Below are positions 46,604 to 55,884 of a stretch of DNA of 64,000 bases, in pieces. Source of the stretch: a virus; IMG/VR virus record IMGVR_UViG_3300027759_004177, positions 62,001-126,000 of that record; one strand, 5' to 3'. A program made the position numbers and the translations under genes. The stretch's first letter is position 1. Every line of letters starts with the position of its first letter. The notes beneath the pieces are model-generated. The model was not told where the DNA came from, searched no databases, and was given only the letters and a program-made list of their open reading frames with translations.

Positions 46604-48637
46604 TTAAAAACTAAAACGAGCCTCTATCATAGCACTTTGTACTATGTAATCATATTGTTTGCCATAACCATAACGTAGGCGCACAACACTCTTTGGATCA
46701 ATTGCATATCCAACACTGGCGTAGGCTGTGTTAAAGTTTTGACTGTTGTAAGCATACTCACCTGTTACACGCCAGTCTGTAGCAACCGTGGCGTCATAAC
46801 GTACACCAATGTCTGTGCTGGTCTTGTTTGTGTTGACTGCGTCATATGTCATAGCAGTTAAACTACTACCAGATTCTGCGACCCCGTTGCGACGATTGGT
46901 TTCGTTACGCACACCAACAAAGGGACGTATGTCATTCCACTCTGGTGTGTAAACACGAGCAGTTGCCCACAAGTCTTGACCTTTGGTTGAACTTGTATTT
47001 GCCATGCCCAGTTCAGGTAAACTGTGATTGGTATCAAATGTGTTGGCAGCATAACCAATGTCGTTTTTAAAGATCCAGTCATTGACTGTGTAAGCACTAT
47101 AAATGCCTACGTGGTCTTTGTTTAAACTACCACCTGCATTTGTGCCTGCGGCACCATTTAGGTTAGCCTGACCACGATTGTATTGACCGCCAATGATCCA
47201 GTTTGGAGCAACTTGCCAGTCGTAACCCAGGCCGTATGTCATGCTCTTGTACGAGTAACCACCCACAGAGTTTGATTGGCCGGCGCTGCCTGTCACATAA
47301 AAGGTGTTGCGTTCTGATACATTGAAGTCACCACCCAGCACACGATTGCGATCTAACACATTGCTGTCTAACATGTAGTTCATTGCCTGATTGACATTGC
47401 TCAACTGACTGTATTGATCCACGCGAGTTGAATAGTCATTGGTTTGAATTGCCTGACTGATTTCATTGCCCGATGCACTATTAGAACTGACTGAGTCGGT
47501 TGTGCTCACGGTAACTACAGGAGTTCCATTTGTCACTGTTTGAGTGCCATCGCTGTAAGTTGTGGTAGTCACAGGAGTTGTGGTTGTTGTGACAGTCACA
47601 GGAGTTGTGGTTGTTTGTGTAACTGTAAATGGTGTTGTTACAGTGGTTGTTTTTGTTTGTGTAACTGTCAATGTCTTGGCAGTTTGAGCACCTCTTGCGT
47701 TGTCAATGGCCAAGGCCGCTGCCGCTGTACCGTAAGCAATACTGTTGGTAACTGCGGCGGTCCCGGTTGTGGTTGTTGTGGTAACCGAGTCGACTGTTGT
47801 TGTGCCGGTCACTGTTGGGGCCGAAGGTGGAGGAGTTGGATCTACTGAGGGTGCAACACTACCTGGGTTAGGTGCCACAGCACCAAATGTCTCGCCATTT
47901 TTTGTTACTGTGCCGATTGCATCATTGACCTGTAGCACCGGACTCAGTGCAGTATCACCCTGATTGAATACACCAAAGCCCACTTTGTATGTGCCTGCTG
48001 TTAAAATGTCAAACTGTGCCAACTGCCAACCTGTTGAGCCATAACTGCCAGTTGAGTAGTTGCCTGTGTTGGGGTTGGTAGCACCCAGTAGGGCGTACTG
48101 TCCCAGTACGTTATTGACCTTACCGAATGTGTCGGCTGATCCTGTGTTGACCAAAGTGGCAATACTGCCATCGTTAAACGGCACATAGTCTGTGCTGGTA
48201 TATACCCAGGCCATTTTAAATGTGGCTGGTGCTGTGAATGTGAAATCTTTACTGATCCAAGCAGAACTGGTGATGCCGCCGCCCTGTGACGCTACCAAAG
48301 AATTTAAACTACTAATACTTGAACTGCTCAAACCCAATGCGGTAGTCATTGCAGAATAGTTTTGTTGGCCGCCCGGTTGCATGCCAACCATGTAACTGCC
48401 TGTGTATGGATTGATATTCCATGTGTTAGGACCACAGCAACTAATAGTTTGTGTTCCACTGGTAGTGCTCACACCAATACCGCTTTGCATGTATGGGCCT
48501 GTTTGTGTGCCTGTTCCGCCACCTGCGGTCCAACCGTTGAGGTTGCCGGTGCCAAAACTGTAATCTTGTGTTTGTGCCTGTGCTGAAAAAGCCAGGCATG
48601 CTGCAAAAGCCGCTAGGGCTGTTGTGAAAAACTTCAT
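46604..48637 (-). CDS. outer-membrane beta-barrel surface protein (autotransporter-like)
   Basis: Protein of 677 aa. Signal peptide 1-21 (MKFFTTALAAFAACLAFSAQA). Residues 22-245 form a beta-sandwich like exported lectin/PEP-CTERM domains (GWTAGGGTG, TFKMAWVYTST). Residues 255-390 are a Thr/Val-rich low-complexity stalk. Residues 420-677 form a barrel with alternating strands (WIIGGQYNRGQANL, WRVTGEYAYNSQNF) ending in Phe, the outer-membrane insertion signal. It lies at the end of the curli-like locus. A hairpin covers its ribosome site. Confidence 0.8.
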   Translation of the reverse strand: MKFFTTALAAFAACLAFSAQAQTQDYSFGTGNLNGWTAGGGTGTQTGPYMQSGIGVSTTSGTQTISCCGPNTWNINPYTGSYMVGMQPGGQQNYSAMTTALGLSSSSISSLNSLVASQGGGITSSAWISKDFTFTAPATFKMAWVYTSTDYVPFNDGSIATLVNTGSADTFGKVNNVLGQYALLGATNPNTGNYSTGSYGSTGWQLAQFDILTAGTYKVGFGVFNQGDTALSPVLQVNDAIGTVTKNGETFGAVAPNPGSVAPSVDPTPPPSAPTVTGTTTVDSVTTTTTTGTAAVTNSIAYGTAAAALAIDNARGAQTAKTLTVTQTKTTTVTTPFTVTQTTTTPVTVTTTTTPVTTTTYSDGTQTVTNGTPVVTVSTTDSVSSNSASGNEISQAIQTNDYSTRVDQYSQLSNVNQAMNYMLDSNVLDRNRVLGGDFNVSERNTFYVTGSAGQSNSVGGYSYKSMTYGLGYDWQVAPNWIIGGQYNRGQANLNGAAGTNAGGSLNKDHVGIYSAYTVNDWIFKNDIGYAANTFDTNHSLPELGMANTSSTKGQDLWATARVYTPEWNDIRPFVGVRNETNRRNGVAESGSSLTAMTYDAVNTNKTSTDIGVRYDATVATDWRVTGEYAYNSQNFNTAYASVGYAIDPKSVVRLRYGYGKQYDYIVQSAMIEARFSF

Positions 48638-48640
48638 TTT

Positions 48641-48672
48641 CGAGATCCTTTTTATTATTTTTCTTGATCTCG
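48641..48672 (-). promoter_or_regulatory. hairpin masking the ribosome site of 46604-48637
   Basis: CGAGATC/GATCTCG (7 bp, extendable) encloses an A/T-rich loop; the 3' arm contains the AAGGATC ribosome site 4 bases before the ATG. Likely a translational switch, for example temperature or RNA-binding controlled. Confidence 0.5.
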
Positions 48673-48729
48673 ATACTCATACATCATTGATCCCGTACTG
48701 GGTGTTCAGCAAATCTCAAATTTACAAAA

Positions 48730-48888
48730 TTATTTATTGGGTTTTTGTTCTCGGTTTTGTGGTATTAGATCGGCCCAGTGTCGATAACAGGTCTTGAGAT
48801 ATTGAGTGTTATCGCCTACCTTGCTGTAGACTTGTGCGCCGTGTTCACAACCTGGTACCTGGCATACTGGTGGGATTCCTGTGATCAT
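48730..48888 (-). CDS. 52-aa Cys/His small phage protein
   Basis: CQVPGCEHG near residue 9 and CYRHWADL near 34 form a C-x4-C ... C-x2-H set that can bind zinc. Common shape in T4-like phages. Four-base overlap with 48885-49076. Function unknown. Confidence 0.6.
   Translation of the reverse strand: MITGIPPVCQVPGCEHGAQVYSKVGDNTQYLKTCYRHWADLIPQNREQKPNK
48731..48738 (-). promoter_or_regulatory. late promoter word AATAAATA
   Basis: Overlaps the stop of 48730-48888, about 95 bases upstream of the beta-barrel gene, whose leader would then include the hairpin at 48641-48672. Confidence 0.5.
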
Positions 48889-49076
48889 ATGTAGACTACC
48901 TCCCGTAAAAATGGATATTTCATAACAACAAAATCTCTGTATTCTTCGGGTACAAAAAATTCAACCACGTAACCGCGATGCGTTTCAAAATATCCGCCTG
49001 CCTGTTGAACGTACAGGCTCACATCATCCAACACGTTTCTACCGTGATGAAAATATCTTGCTGTAAATGATATCAT
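48885..49076 (-). CDS. small phage hypothetical protein
   Basis: Protein of 63 aa, MISFTARYFHHGRNVLDDVSLYV.., aromatic and alpha/beta. Between the curlin-repeat gene and the Cys/His gene. No function recognised. Confidence 0.55.
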   Translation of the reverse strand: MISFTARYFHHGRNVLDDVSLYVQQAGGYFETHRGYVVEFFVPEEYRDFVVMKYPFLREVVYI

Positions 49077-49088
49077 TGATTGTCTCCA

Positions 49089-50531
49089 TTATTGTCTTAC
49101 GGTTATTACCCCGCATCCGCCGGCTGTCACACAGGTTGTTGTTATGTTATATACTGCTCCACCCGATTGTATCAGATCTACTGACCCCGGACCGCCTGAG
49201 TTGTTGATTGTGATTGAAGCACGATTAGCCGTGGCTCCTTCTTGTACTGCTGTTATGGTATTGCCATTGCCAGTTAGAGTACTTTCCAGATAGTGTTGTC
49301 CGCCATCTTTTTGTACAACCGACACAGTATTGTTGTTGCCTGTGACTGTGTTGAACAAGGTTTTGTTGGCATTATTGGTCTGCGTGGCATTTACTGTGTT
49401 GGTATTACCGTTGATAGTGGTTTCCATATAGTGTCCACCCACACCGCCAGTGTTGTTTTGTTGCGTGGTCACAGAATTGTAATAACCAGTAACATCCACA
49501 CGCTGATAGTGATTGTTAGAACTGTTGGTTGATGTTCCTGTGGCAGTTACACTTTGATTCAAATTTAAAACGTTGTTGCCGCCTACCACACGCATTTCTA
49601 TTGTGTTTTTACCTGCGGTATCTAGGTCGCCTTGGCGTACAGTAATGCTATTACTACTGCCTTGTATCTGTACAGCCTGTTGCCCTATGCCCTTGAGTTC
49701 GTTGGCACGACCTGATTGCGTGACATTAACGGTATTGTTATCACCCACTTGATCTATGTATATGGTGTTGTTGACCACGCTTTTGGTTTGAAACGCTGTA
49801 ACTCTGGACTGTTGTTCGGTTGTAATATTGGCTGTGTATGTGGGTGCTGGAGGTGGCGCACTATATCCTCCAGCGGATCCACTGGTAGAACCGCCTGTGA
49901 CCGAGTAGTTACCGCCATTGACTGGTGCTCCGTTGTTTATAACGCAGGTTTGTGTTCCGCTGTATAGGGCACAACTTTGCCAGCCATTGCTACTGGTCCA
50001 GCCTTGAGCATAGCCGTTGGTTCCGTACACACCAAATCCTGGGTTATATAAAATGTTAGGGCCGCCGTTAAAACTCAAACTTGGGTCGATAATATACGGT
50101 CCATAGTTGCCGGCCCAGTAGCCGCCGTCTTTGCCATAGAACTCTACCTTAACATACGCAACTGAGGCACAGCTTCCACCACAGTTGGTAGTTGTTAGTG
50201 TATATGTTGTGGGGGCGGTAGCTCCGTAGACCAAGGTGTTGGCCTGCTGTACTGTGTTAACGATTTGGTTGCTGCTATTATAAAAAACCAGTCTTATGGT
50301 AAACGGATCGCCCGGAGCACGACCACCACCATCCATTGCCTGCACAGAAAGAGTTAGTGTTCCGCCGGTCTGCATGGCACTATCGAAAACCACAGTCTGA
50401 CTGACTGTTGCAAAGTTGTAGCCCATCTTAAGGGCATTAGACGTTGTTTGTGCTTTTACCAAACCCAAACAGGACAGCTCTAACAAGGCCACAGCAAAAA
50501 TTATCAACAGGTATGTAAACAATCTTTTCAT
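49089..50531 (-). CDS. curlin-repeat surface protein
   Basis: Protein of 480 aa. Signal peptide about 1-27. Residues 28-230 form a beta-sandwich with a Cys pair (CGGSCA). Residues 245-480 contain curlin-type repeats of the form x-x-G-N-x-N-x-V-x-x-x-Q (QVGDNNTVNVTQSG, TGNNNTVSVVQKD, LTGNGNTITAVQEG). Such repeats stack into amyloid. May be a minor or nucleating fibre subunit (CsgB-like role, inferred). TAATG overlap with the FecR-domain gene. Confidence 0.8.
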   Translation of the reverse strand: MKRLFTYLLIIFAVALLELSCLGLVKAQTTSNALKMGYNFATVSQTVVFDSAMQTGGTLTLSVQAMDGGGRAPGDPFTIRLVFYNSSNQIVNTVQQANTLVYGATAPTTYTLTTTNCGGSCASVAYVKVEFYGKDGGYWAGNYGPYIIDPSLSFNGGPNILYNPGFGVYGTNGYAQGWTSSNGWQSCALYSGTQTCVINNGAPVNGGNYSVTGGSTSGSAGGYSAPPPAPTYTANITTEQQSRVTAFQTKSVVNNTIYIDQVGDNNTVNVTQSGRANELKGIGQQAVQIQGSSNSITVRQGDLDTAGKNTIEMRVVGGNNVLNLNQSVTATGTSTNSSNNHYQRVDVTGYYNSVTTQQNNTGGVGGHYMETTINGNTNTVNATQTNNANKTLFNTVTGNNNTVSVVQKDGGQHYLESTLTGNGNTITAVQEGATANRASITINNSGGPGSVDLIQSGGAVYNITTTCVTAGGCGVITVRQ

Positions 50532-51649
50532 TAGTTCTGCCTTAGTGTTATTGTAGTTCCACCGCCTGAGTTTACACGATTTTTAATTTCTATACTGCCT
50601 TGTATCTGATAAATTGTGGTGTTTTGATTTTTAGGCACAGTCACACTTTGTACATTGCTTCCATCGTCTCTGGTCAAGTTCACTGAGTAGTCATCCACTG
50701 ATGCTACAACACCCGTGGTGGCCACATAGTCCGGTAACAATCCACTTTTAGCTGTGTTTAAAAAATCCAATTGAGCAGCCATCTGTGCGTTGATGATATC
50801 TAAGATATTGGCTAAGAGATTCTGATCTAGCAAACTGGTACTAAGAAAATCTTTAAAATGTGTTTCTTGGGCTGTCAACATGTTGACCAAGCCATTTTCA
50901 CGTAAAAAATCTACATCCAAGGCTCCTTTAGCAACGGCTCGTTGTGTAGTTTGAACTTCATTGAGTTCTTTGGGCGGTGCCACAATCAACATGTTGTTGA
51001 TGGCATCAGGGGAGAGATTGACTATGACCGGACGTGTGGGGAAACTTGAGCGTGTTTCTATCTTGGTGGCTTGAAATGGTTTATTTAATATTACACTACC
51101 AGCATCGTTGCTGACTGATATTTCTCCAGTTTTACAATCACGTTCCACATTGACCCAACCACGTGGACAACTGGGCAACAAGATTATAGTTGATGCACCC
51201 AGCTCGTCTACTGTAGCAGTAAAGTCTGTACCGCGTACACCAACAGTAGCGGTAGGAGTATTAAGGGCAACATTTTGAGGACTGTTTTTAGCGATCTGTC
51301 CTGACGCATATCTCACTGTTCCTGCGGCCACATTGACTGCTAACTTGCCGCCTTTGGTTGACTTGGGATCGTATACAAAATCGTCAATGACCAACCTGCT
51401 GTTTTCATTGACCTGTACTTTGGTATCATCGGCAAAAGTTATGCCAACTTTACCCGCTGTGGTTTTTACCGCGTCCTGCATCTCCACTCGAGTTCCCTTG
51501 GTCCCAGTGAGCGTCGTCTTCTGTCGTTGTATCGAAGGCGGGCTGTTCACTTGCTCCGTTATGGTACCAATCGCGGCTTCTAAGTTCATGGATGTACTCA
51601 GCAAGAGTACGCATAGTGTCAGGTTGCATAATTTGTTCCCCTTATACAT
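50531..51649 (-). CDS. FecR-domain secreted protein
   Basis: Protein of 372 aa. Signal peptide 1-25. Residues 60-165 are a FecR beta-domain: VGITFADDTKVQVNENSRLVIDDF, GTVRYASGQIA and TPTATVGVRGTDFTA. The C-terminus TTITLRQN resembles the end of a curlin repeat. FecR domains bind peptidoglycan or assemble at the envelope. Its place between curlin genes suggests a role in fibre anchoring or nucleation. Confidence 0.82.
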   Translation of the reverse strand: MYKGNKLCNLTLCVLLLSTSMNLEAAIGTITEQVNSPPSIQRQKTTLTGTKGTRVEMQDAVKTTAGKVGITFADDTKVQVNENSRLVIDDFVYDPKSTKGGKLAVNVAAGTVRYASGQIAKNSPQNVALNTPTATVGVRGTDFTATVDELGASTIILLPSCPRGWVNVERDCKTGEISVSNDAGSVILNKPFQATKIETRSSFPTRPVIVNLSPDAINNMLIVAPPKELNEVQTTQRAVAKGALDVDFLRENGLVNMLTAQETHFKDFLSTSLLDQNLLANILDIINAQMAAQLDFLNTAKSGLLPDYVATTGVVASVDDYSVNLTRDDGSNVQSVTVPKNQNTTIYQIQGSIEIKNRVNSGGGTTITLRQN

Positions 51650-51659
51650 TTATAATCGC

Positions 51660-52451
51660 TTATCTAGCAGTTTGGTTTATAGTTACGCTATTTCCATTTC
51701 CACTGCTACTGGTAAAATTAAACACATTAGCCGCAACACCACCAGACTGTGTCACAGTAAAAGTATTACTACTACCAGTCTGTGTTATACTTGCGGTATG
51801 TCCGCCATCAGCTTGACTTACAGTAAATGAGTTACTGGCCCCCACGGCTGTGATTGTGGCGCTGTTACTGTTACCAGTTTGTGTAACTGTAGCATTATTG
51901 CCACCGCCACCAGTTAGGCTGATGTTTTGTGTATTGGTGTTGCCTTCAACAACGCCAGTAAATGTATTGTTGGCACCACCTGCGGTATTTACAGTTACAC
52001 TATTATCATCGCCCTTGATGTTAAGATTGGCAGTGGCATTATTACCTGACTGTGTGATATTCACAGTATTTCCCGATGCTGTACTGTCATTGGCATTATT
52101 TAAATTAATAATACCTGCGGCGTTGTTACCCGTGACACTATAATTTACCGTGTTACCAGTGGTTCCTGTGCCTGTGCCACGATTGATTCCTAAACTCAAG
52201 GTATTACTACTACCAACCTGATTCACCGTCACTTCGTTACCGTCACCATAGATGCCGGATGGGGTAGTGTTGCTGGTTCCTGTGCCTTGTATGCCGCGTA
52301 CCACGTTGCCTGTTCCGTCTTGTGTAATAGAAATGGTGGCGTTGTCACCTGTTTGATCAATGTAGATACTGTTATCCACAGCATGCACACTCACACTCAT
52401 CACAATACCTAGCAGGATTGTTGTTACTTTTGTCGCTAGTTTGTGTTTCAT
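51660..52451 (-). CDS. curlin-repeat amyloid subunit (CsgA-like)
   Basis: Protein of 263 aa. Signal peptide about 1-24. From residue 27 nearly the whole protein is curlin repeats: YIDQTGDNATISITQDG, ISLTGGGGNNATVTQTGNSN, VSQADGGHTASITQTGSSN, ending SVTINQTAR. E. coli CsgA has five repeats in 151 aa; this has about nine. It is expected to be secreted through CsgG and to polymerise on the cell surface. Confidence 0.88.
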   Translation of the reverse strand: MKHKLATKVTTILLGIVMSVSVHAVDNSIYIDQTGDNATISITQDGTGNVVRGIQGTGTSNTTPSGIYGDGNEVTVNQVGSSNTLSLGINRGTGTGTTGNTVNYSVTGNNAAGIINLNNANDSTASGNTVNITQSGNNATANLNIKGDDNSVTVNTAGGANNTFTGVVEGNTNTQNISLTGGGGNNATVTQTGNSNSATITAVGASNSFTVSQADGGHTASITQTGSSNTFTVTQSGGVAANVFNFTSSSGNGNSVTINQTAR

Positions 52452-52472
52452 AATACTTCTTCCTTTTTGACC

Positions 52473-53807
52473 TTATTTGGTCTCTACTTTACCACTCTTG
52501 ACCTTTTGTTCGTTGACCCCAACAACCAACGGTGTTGCTGATACTACTTTTTGTAAAACATAACCACCCCTACCTTGATGATCCTTAACCCGTAGCCACT
52601 CACCTTCGATAGCAACTACTGTTAATTCTGTACCACGAAGAAATTGCCAAGTTCTTTGGCTGGTTTCTCGTGTTTCTTTATAAATGTATTCTGTTTCTCG
52701 TAACCAAACTCGATTGGCCACTGGTTCTTTTGTTTTTACTTCGGACTGTACTCGTTTCACGCTGTCAGCTAGATTTTCCCCAGGACGGCGTTCCAGACTG
52801 GTAGGAGCTGGTGCTGGTTTTGCTTCCGGTTGTGACGTTACAGGGGCTTGGACTGGTGCTTTGGTTTCTGTGACTGCGACTGGCCCTGGCTCTGGTTTTT
52901 TGGCTGGTTGTTCTGCGACTGGCGTAGGCGGTGTAACTGTTGTAACAGGTTTGACATCATTTCGTGTTTCCTCTCGCTTAAAGCTCCAAACGCCTTTGCG
53001 TTCACCTTCTTTGATCAATTCAACCACGGCAGCTTCCACTGTGGCTTTGACTGCCAAAGTGCCAGGCTCGTTAATTGTTAATCCAGTTTCAAATTCAAAC
53101 ATACTGGCAGTCGGGCTAAGTGCGTTGCTGGCACTACCAAAAACTTGACTAGCAATATTTTTATTTTCAATAAACTTTAGCACAGCCACACTATCTGATG
53201 TGCTGTAAACTATCTTGGTCACACTCACGGCGGCCAAGACCTTGCCGGTGTTCACACTCACGGCTCGTAGACTAATAGTTACAGTATCTTTGCTATACTG
53301 TGTCTGTGGGCCAATGCCCAAAAATCTATAAGCGGCACCACCAGACTCTGAGCTGGAGTCATAGCCAATGATACCACCTTCCATGATGATGCCGGCAAAT
53401 TGTAGGGGCATCAAGGGCTTGGCACCAGGTCCCTCGTAAGCTTCACGCATTTGTCGTATGATGGTACGTTCTTTGGTCAAGCTATCTATGCCCACACGTT
53501 CTACTACATCAAACCACTCACCACGACCCACGTCTTGTAAGGCCTTGATCAGGAACACTTCGGCACCTTGGGTCACTGCCGAGCTCAAGCTGGCTATGCC
53601 CGGGGTAGGTTTACGCTGACCAGTTTTATCAGCAAAACTGTAAACTGCCGCTGTGACTTTCTTGCCATTGGGTGGTGGTAATGTATCAAACTCTTTCTGC
53701 ATTTTGTTGGGCGTGGGTTCAGGACGATATTCAGTGATGCTAGTTTTTTGCGTGGCAGCACAACCAGTTAAGATAGCGACAAAGAGTAAGGTGAATAATG
53801 TACGCAT
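52473..53807 (-). CDS. csgG: CsgG-like curli secretion channel with C-terminal SH3 domain
   Basis: Protein of 444 aa. Lipobox LTGC (Cys16). CsgG core 40-290: KVTAAVYSFADKTGQRKPTP, FDVVERVGIDSLTKERTIIRQMRE, FAGIIMEGGIIGYDSSSESGGAAYRFLGIG and TGLTINEPGTLAVKATVEAAVVELI. E. coli CsgG is 277 aa; here a Pro/Ala linker and an SH3-like unit (TELTVVAIEGEWLRVKDHQGRGGYV) follow. It forms the nonameric outer-membrane export pore for curlin. Confidence 0.9.
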   Translation of the reverse strand: MRTLFTLLFVAILTGCAATQKTSITEYRPEPTPNKMQKEFDTLPPPNGKKVTAAVYSFADKTGQRKPTPGIASLSSAVTQGAEVFLIKALQDVGRGEWFDVVERVGIDSLTKERTIIRQMREAYEGPGAKPLMPLQFAGIIMEGGIIGYDSSSESGGAAYRFLGIGPQTQYSKDTVTISLRAVSVNTGKVLAAVSVTKIVYSTSDSVAVLKFIENKNIASQVFGSASNALSPTASMFEFETGLTINEPGTLAVKATVEAAVVELIKEGERKGVWSFKREETRNDVKPVTTVTPPTPVAEQPAKKPEPGPVAVTETKAPVQAPVTSQPEAKPAPAPTSLERRPGENLADSVKRVQSEVKTKEPVANRVWLRETEYIYKETRETSQRTWQFLRGTELTVVAIEGEWLRVKDHQGRGGYVLQKVVSATPLVVGVNEQKVKSGKVETK

Positions 53808-54287
53808 TTAACTTCCAAACTGAAATGTACCCAGCGGTACTGTAATTGTGGTTTGGTTGCCCACTGTGTCTGTGACCTGCAGATAAATGTTGCTACTGTC
53901 TTTGCTCCAGAAAATAGTATTGCCCTCAAAGTTCAAAGTACCTGAACAACCCACGCTGTTGCTGCCACTACAGTTGTTGTTGGCAAACATGGCAGTGGCC
54001 AAGTTTTGACTGATCTGAGCGTAGATACGCGACTCTAAGTTGTTTAAAAACTTTTGTATGTTGGTATTTTGTTTATCGGCTTTGGCCTTGTCAATGGCTG
54101 CTTGGATGTCTTTGGCCACCTGTGCTCTGCGTGAAAACTCTTGATTTTCGATAGTAAGGACGTGACTACTGTAACCTGAACCATTGAAACTTGGGCTTTT
54201 AAAACTGTAATCATTGAAAGGGGCGCCGTAGATAGTGGTCGACCACACAGCGATTAAGGTTAGAATAACCTGGTTAAACATACGCAT
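53808..54287 (-). CDS. csgF: CsgF-like curli assembly factor
   Basis: Protein of 159 aa begun at MRMFNQVIL, which follows AGAGGTAGC and gives a signal peptide ending YGA. Mature N-terminus FNDYSFKSPSFNGSGYSSHVL keeps the CsgF pattern (N-P-S-F-G-G), the segment that inserts in the CsgG pore. The C-terminal half has beta strands and a Cys pair (NNCSGSNSVGC). Its stop is one base from the CsgG start, matching csgF-csgG order in curli operons. Confidence 0.82.
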   Translation of the reverse strand: MRMFNQVILTLIAVWSTTIYGAPFNDYSFKSPSFNGSGYSSHVLTIENQEFSRRAQVAKDIQAAIDKAKADKQNTNIQKFLNNLESRIYAQISQNLATAMFANNNCSGSNSVGCSGTLNFEGNTIFWSKDSSNIYLQVTDTVGNQTTITVPLGTFQFGS

Positions 54288-54391
54288 ACTGCTACCTCTT
54301 TTTATTATTATTATCGGTAGTAGAATCGTCAAGACTCTAGCTCCTATTAGTATTTAACAGGATCTAGCACAAATTAAGTGGTGGTTTTAAT

Positions 54392-55558
54392 TTACTCTAA
54401 AGAATACAAACAAGAATGCATTATTTCTGCGCCAACAATGACATTGTCTTTGATTTTTAAATATTTTTGATCAATGTTGTTTATCCATTGGTTTGTGCCC
54501 CAGACCCAAGAGTCGTACAGTTGAGGATTATGTTTTTTTACCCAATATTCACTTTTGACAACCATTGGACCCAGCACTTTACCTGCCTGAAATGTGTTAT
54601 CGTCCCAATACGGATAGCAAGCGTCTCTATAAAATTCTCTATATTTTATATTCGTTGGCAACCTAATATCTAAAATGCGTTGTTTTAACATTCTCTGCAA
54701 TATTTTATAGTGTTTTGTTTTTTTATCGGGATTATTTTTAAAATTATCTATTACTTTAAACAAATTCATCACATGATGTGCCTGGGCTACAGGCAACAGT
54801 GGAAATTTTTTAGTCCAGTAAAACCATTCATTGTGTCTGCCGGGTATTGTTTCTTCGGCTGCACGATCTACAAAATGAGCATGATATTTTTCATCAACTT
54901 TTATAACCTGTATTTTGTCGTGTCCTTGCACAAACGCAATCCGTTTATTTAAACGCATTTGTTGTTCTATGGAGTCTGTGGTTCTATTCCACGTGGTATA
55001 AGTTCTAATGGCCTGATAATGATTGGCTGTGTCTGCTTGAAATCTACTTTCAGGTATGATTGATTGTTCATAACTGTCCGACGAATCATCAAAACTAATT
55101 TTTATATCAGGGTGGTGTTTTTCAACATACTCCAACATGGGCCTGGCAGCAAATTCCCATTCACTATCAACATTCTGTTCATCAAGATCTTGTGTGTTGG
55201 CTTCTACCCATTTTCTCTCTGCACGTAACGGAAATTTAGTATAAATTTCGTCTAACTTTATGTTGTTTTTTAAAAATGTTTGTAGTATATTATGGCTGTC
55301 GGCGCCGCCACTGAAACTGAGAACAATATAGTCGTATTCGTCTCTGATTTGCTGTGCCCGCTGGCAATACAATTCCAGCAAAGATTCTTTCGGAGGTTTA
55401 GTCCAATCTATTTTTTTATAAGTGTCATCGTTGAAGTGCCATGATACATCTTGTTTAGTTTGTGTAGCATCATATAGTGCTTGCATTTTGTTTGCATACA
55501 GTTTATTACCAACTTGGTAATAACCATTTTCGTAAGAATCCGTATGCAACTGTGTCAT
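54392..55558 (-). CDS. PP-loop ATPase of the adenine nucleotide alpha-hydrolase fold
   Basis: Protein of 388 aa. PP-loop SFSGGADSHNIL near residue 82, preceded by YDYIVLS and followed by Rossmann-like elements; the rest is helical with many Trp and Tyr. This fold adenylates carboxyl or carbonyl groups (asparagine-synthase, QueC or tRNA-modification types). No glutaminase domain. Target unknown; related phage genes exist. Confidence 0.75.
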   Translation of the reverse strand: MTQLHTDSYENGYYQVGNKLYANKMQALYDATQTKQDVSWHFNDDTYKKIDWTKPPKESLLELYCQRAQQIRDEYDYIVLSFSGGADSHNILQTFLKNNIKLDEIYTKFPLRAERKWVEANTQDLDEQNVDSEWEFAARPMLEYVEKHHPDIKISFDDSSDSYEQSIIPESRFQADTANHYQAIRTYTTWNRTTDSIEQQMRLNKRIAFVQGHDKIQVIKVDEKYHAHFVDRAAEETIPGRHNEWFYWTKKFPLLPVAQAHHVMNLFKVIDNFKNNPDKKTKHYKILQRMLKQRILDIRLPTNIKYREFYRDACYPYWDDNTFQAGKVLGPMVVKSEYWVKKHNPQLYDSWVWGTNQWINNIDQKYLKIKDNVIVGAEIMHSCLYSLE

Positions 55559-55578
55559 TTTTGTTTTAAGTAGAAAAA

Positions 55579-55884
55579 TTACAGGGATGAAATTTTATCT
55601 AGTATGGCTTGATAAAAGCTATCCAGTTCGCCAGCAAAAGCGCCAACAAGATTTGGTGCCAGGTCCTGACATAGTTGATAATTTTTGTTGTTGAATGCTG
55701 TTATAAATGCCTGGTGTAATTCTTTAAGATTTTCTAGACGTGCGATATCGGGAAATACTCGTTCAGCTGGCACCACACAATATGCTGTGATGGTTTGATC
55801 TCCAACTGGAAATGTTTCTAATTCTAGCACAGTTTGATTGGTGCGTAAACTTTCTGCTGCCGCTCGATTCCAAATGATTTGCAT
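55579..55884 (-). CDS. phage hypothetical protein
   Basis: Protein of 101 aa begun at MQIIWNRAA; its ATG overlaps the TAA of the exonuclease gene. Helical C-terminus. No domain recognised. Confidence 0.6.
   Translation of the reverse strand: MQIIWNRAAAESLRTNQTVLELETFPVGDQTITAYCVVPAERVFPDIARLENLKELHQAFITAFNNKNYQLCQDLAPNLVGAFAGELDSFYQAILDKISSL

Noticed and set aside
47540-47848. Long plus-strand open frames opposite the barrel and curlin genes
   Set aside because: They mirror Thr/Val/Asn-rich repeats on the coding strand, have Cys-rich nonsense composition and no ribosome site.
49240-52400. DNA repeats in the curlin genes as mobile or recombination elements
   Set aside because: They follow the amyloid repeat codons and vary at silent sites, as expected of protein repeats.
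46604-54287. Reading the curli region as plain host chromosome
   Set aside because: Same strand bias, overlapping small phage-type genes (48730-49076), late promoter words and no change in flanks; an assembly join still cannot be excluded without reads.
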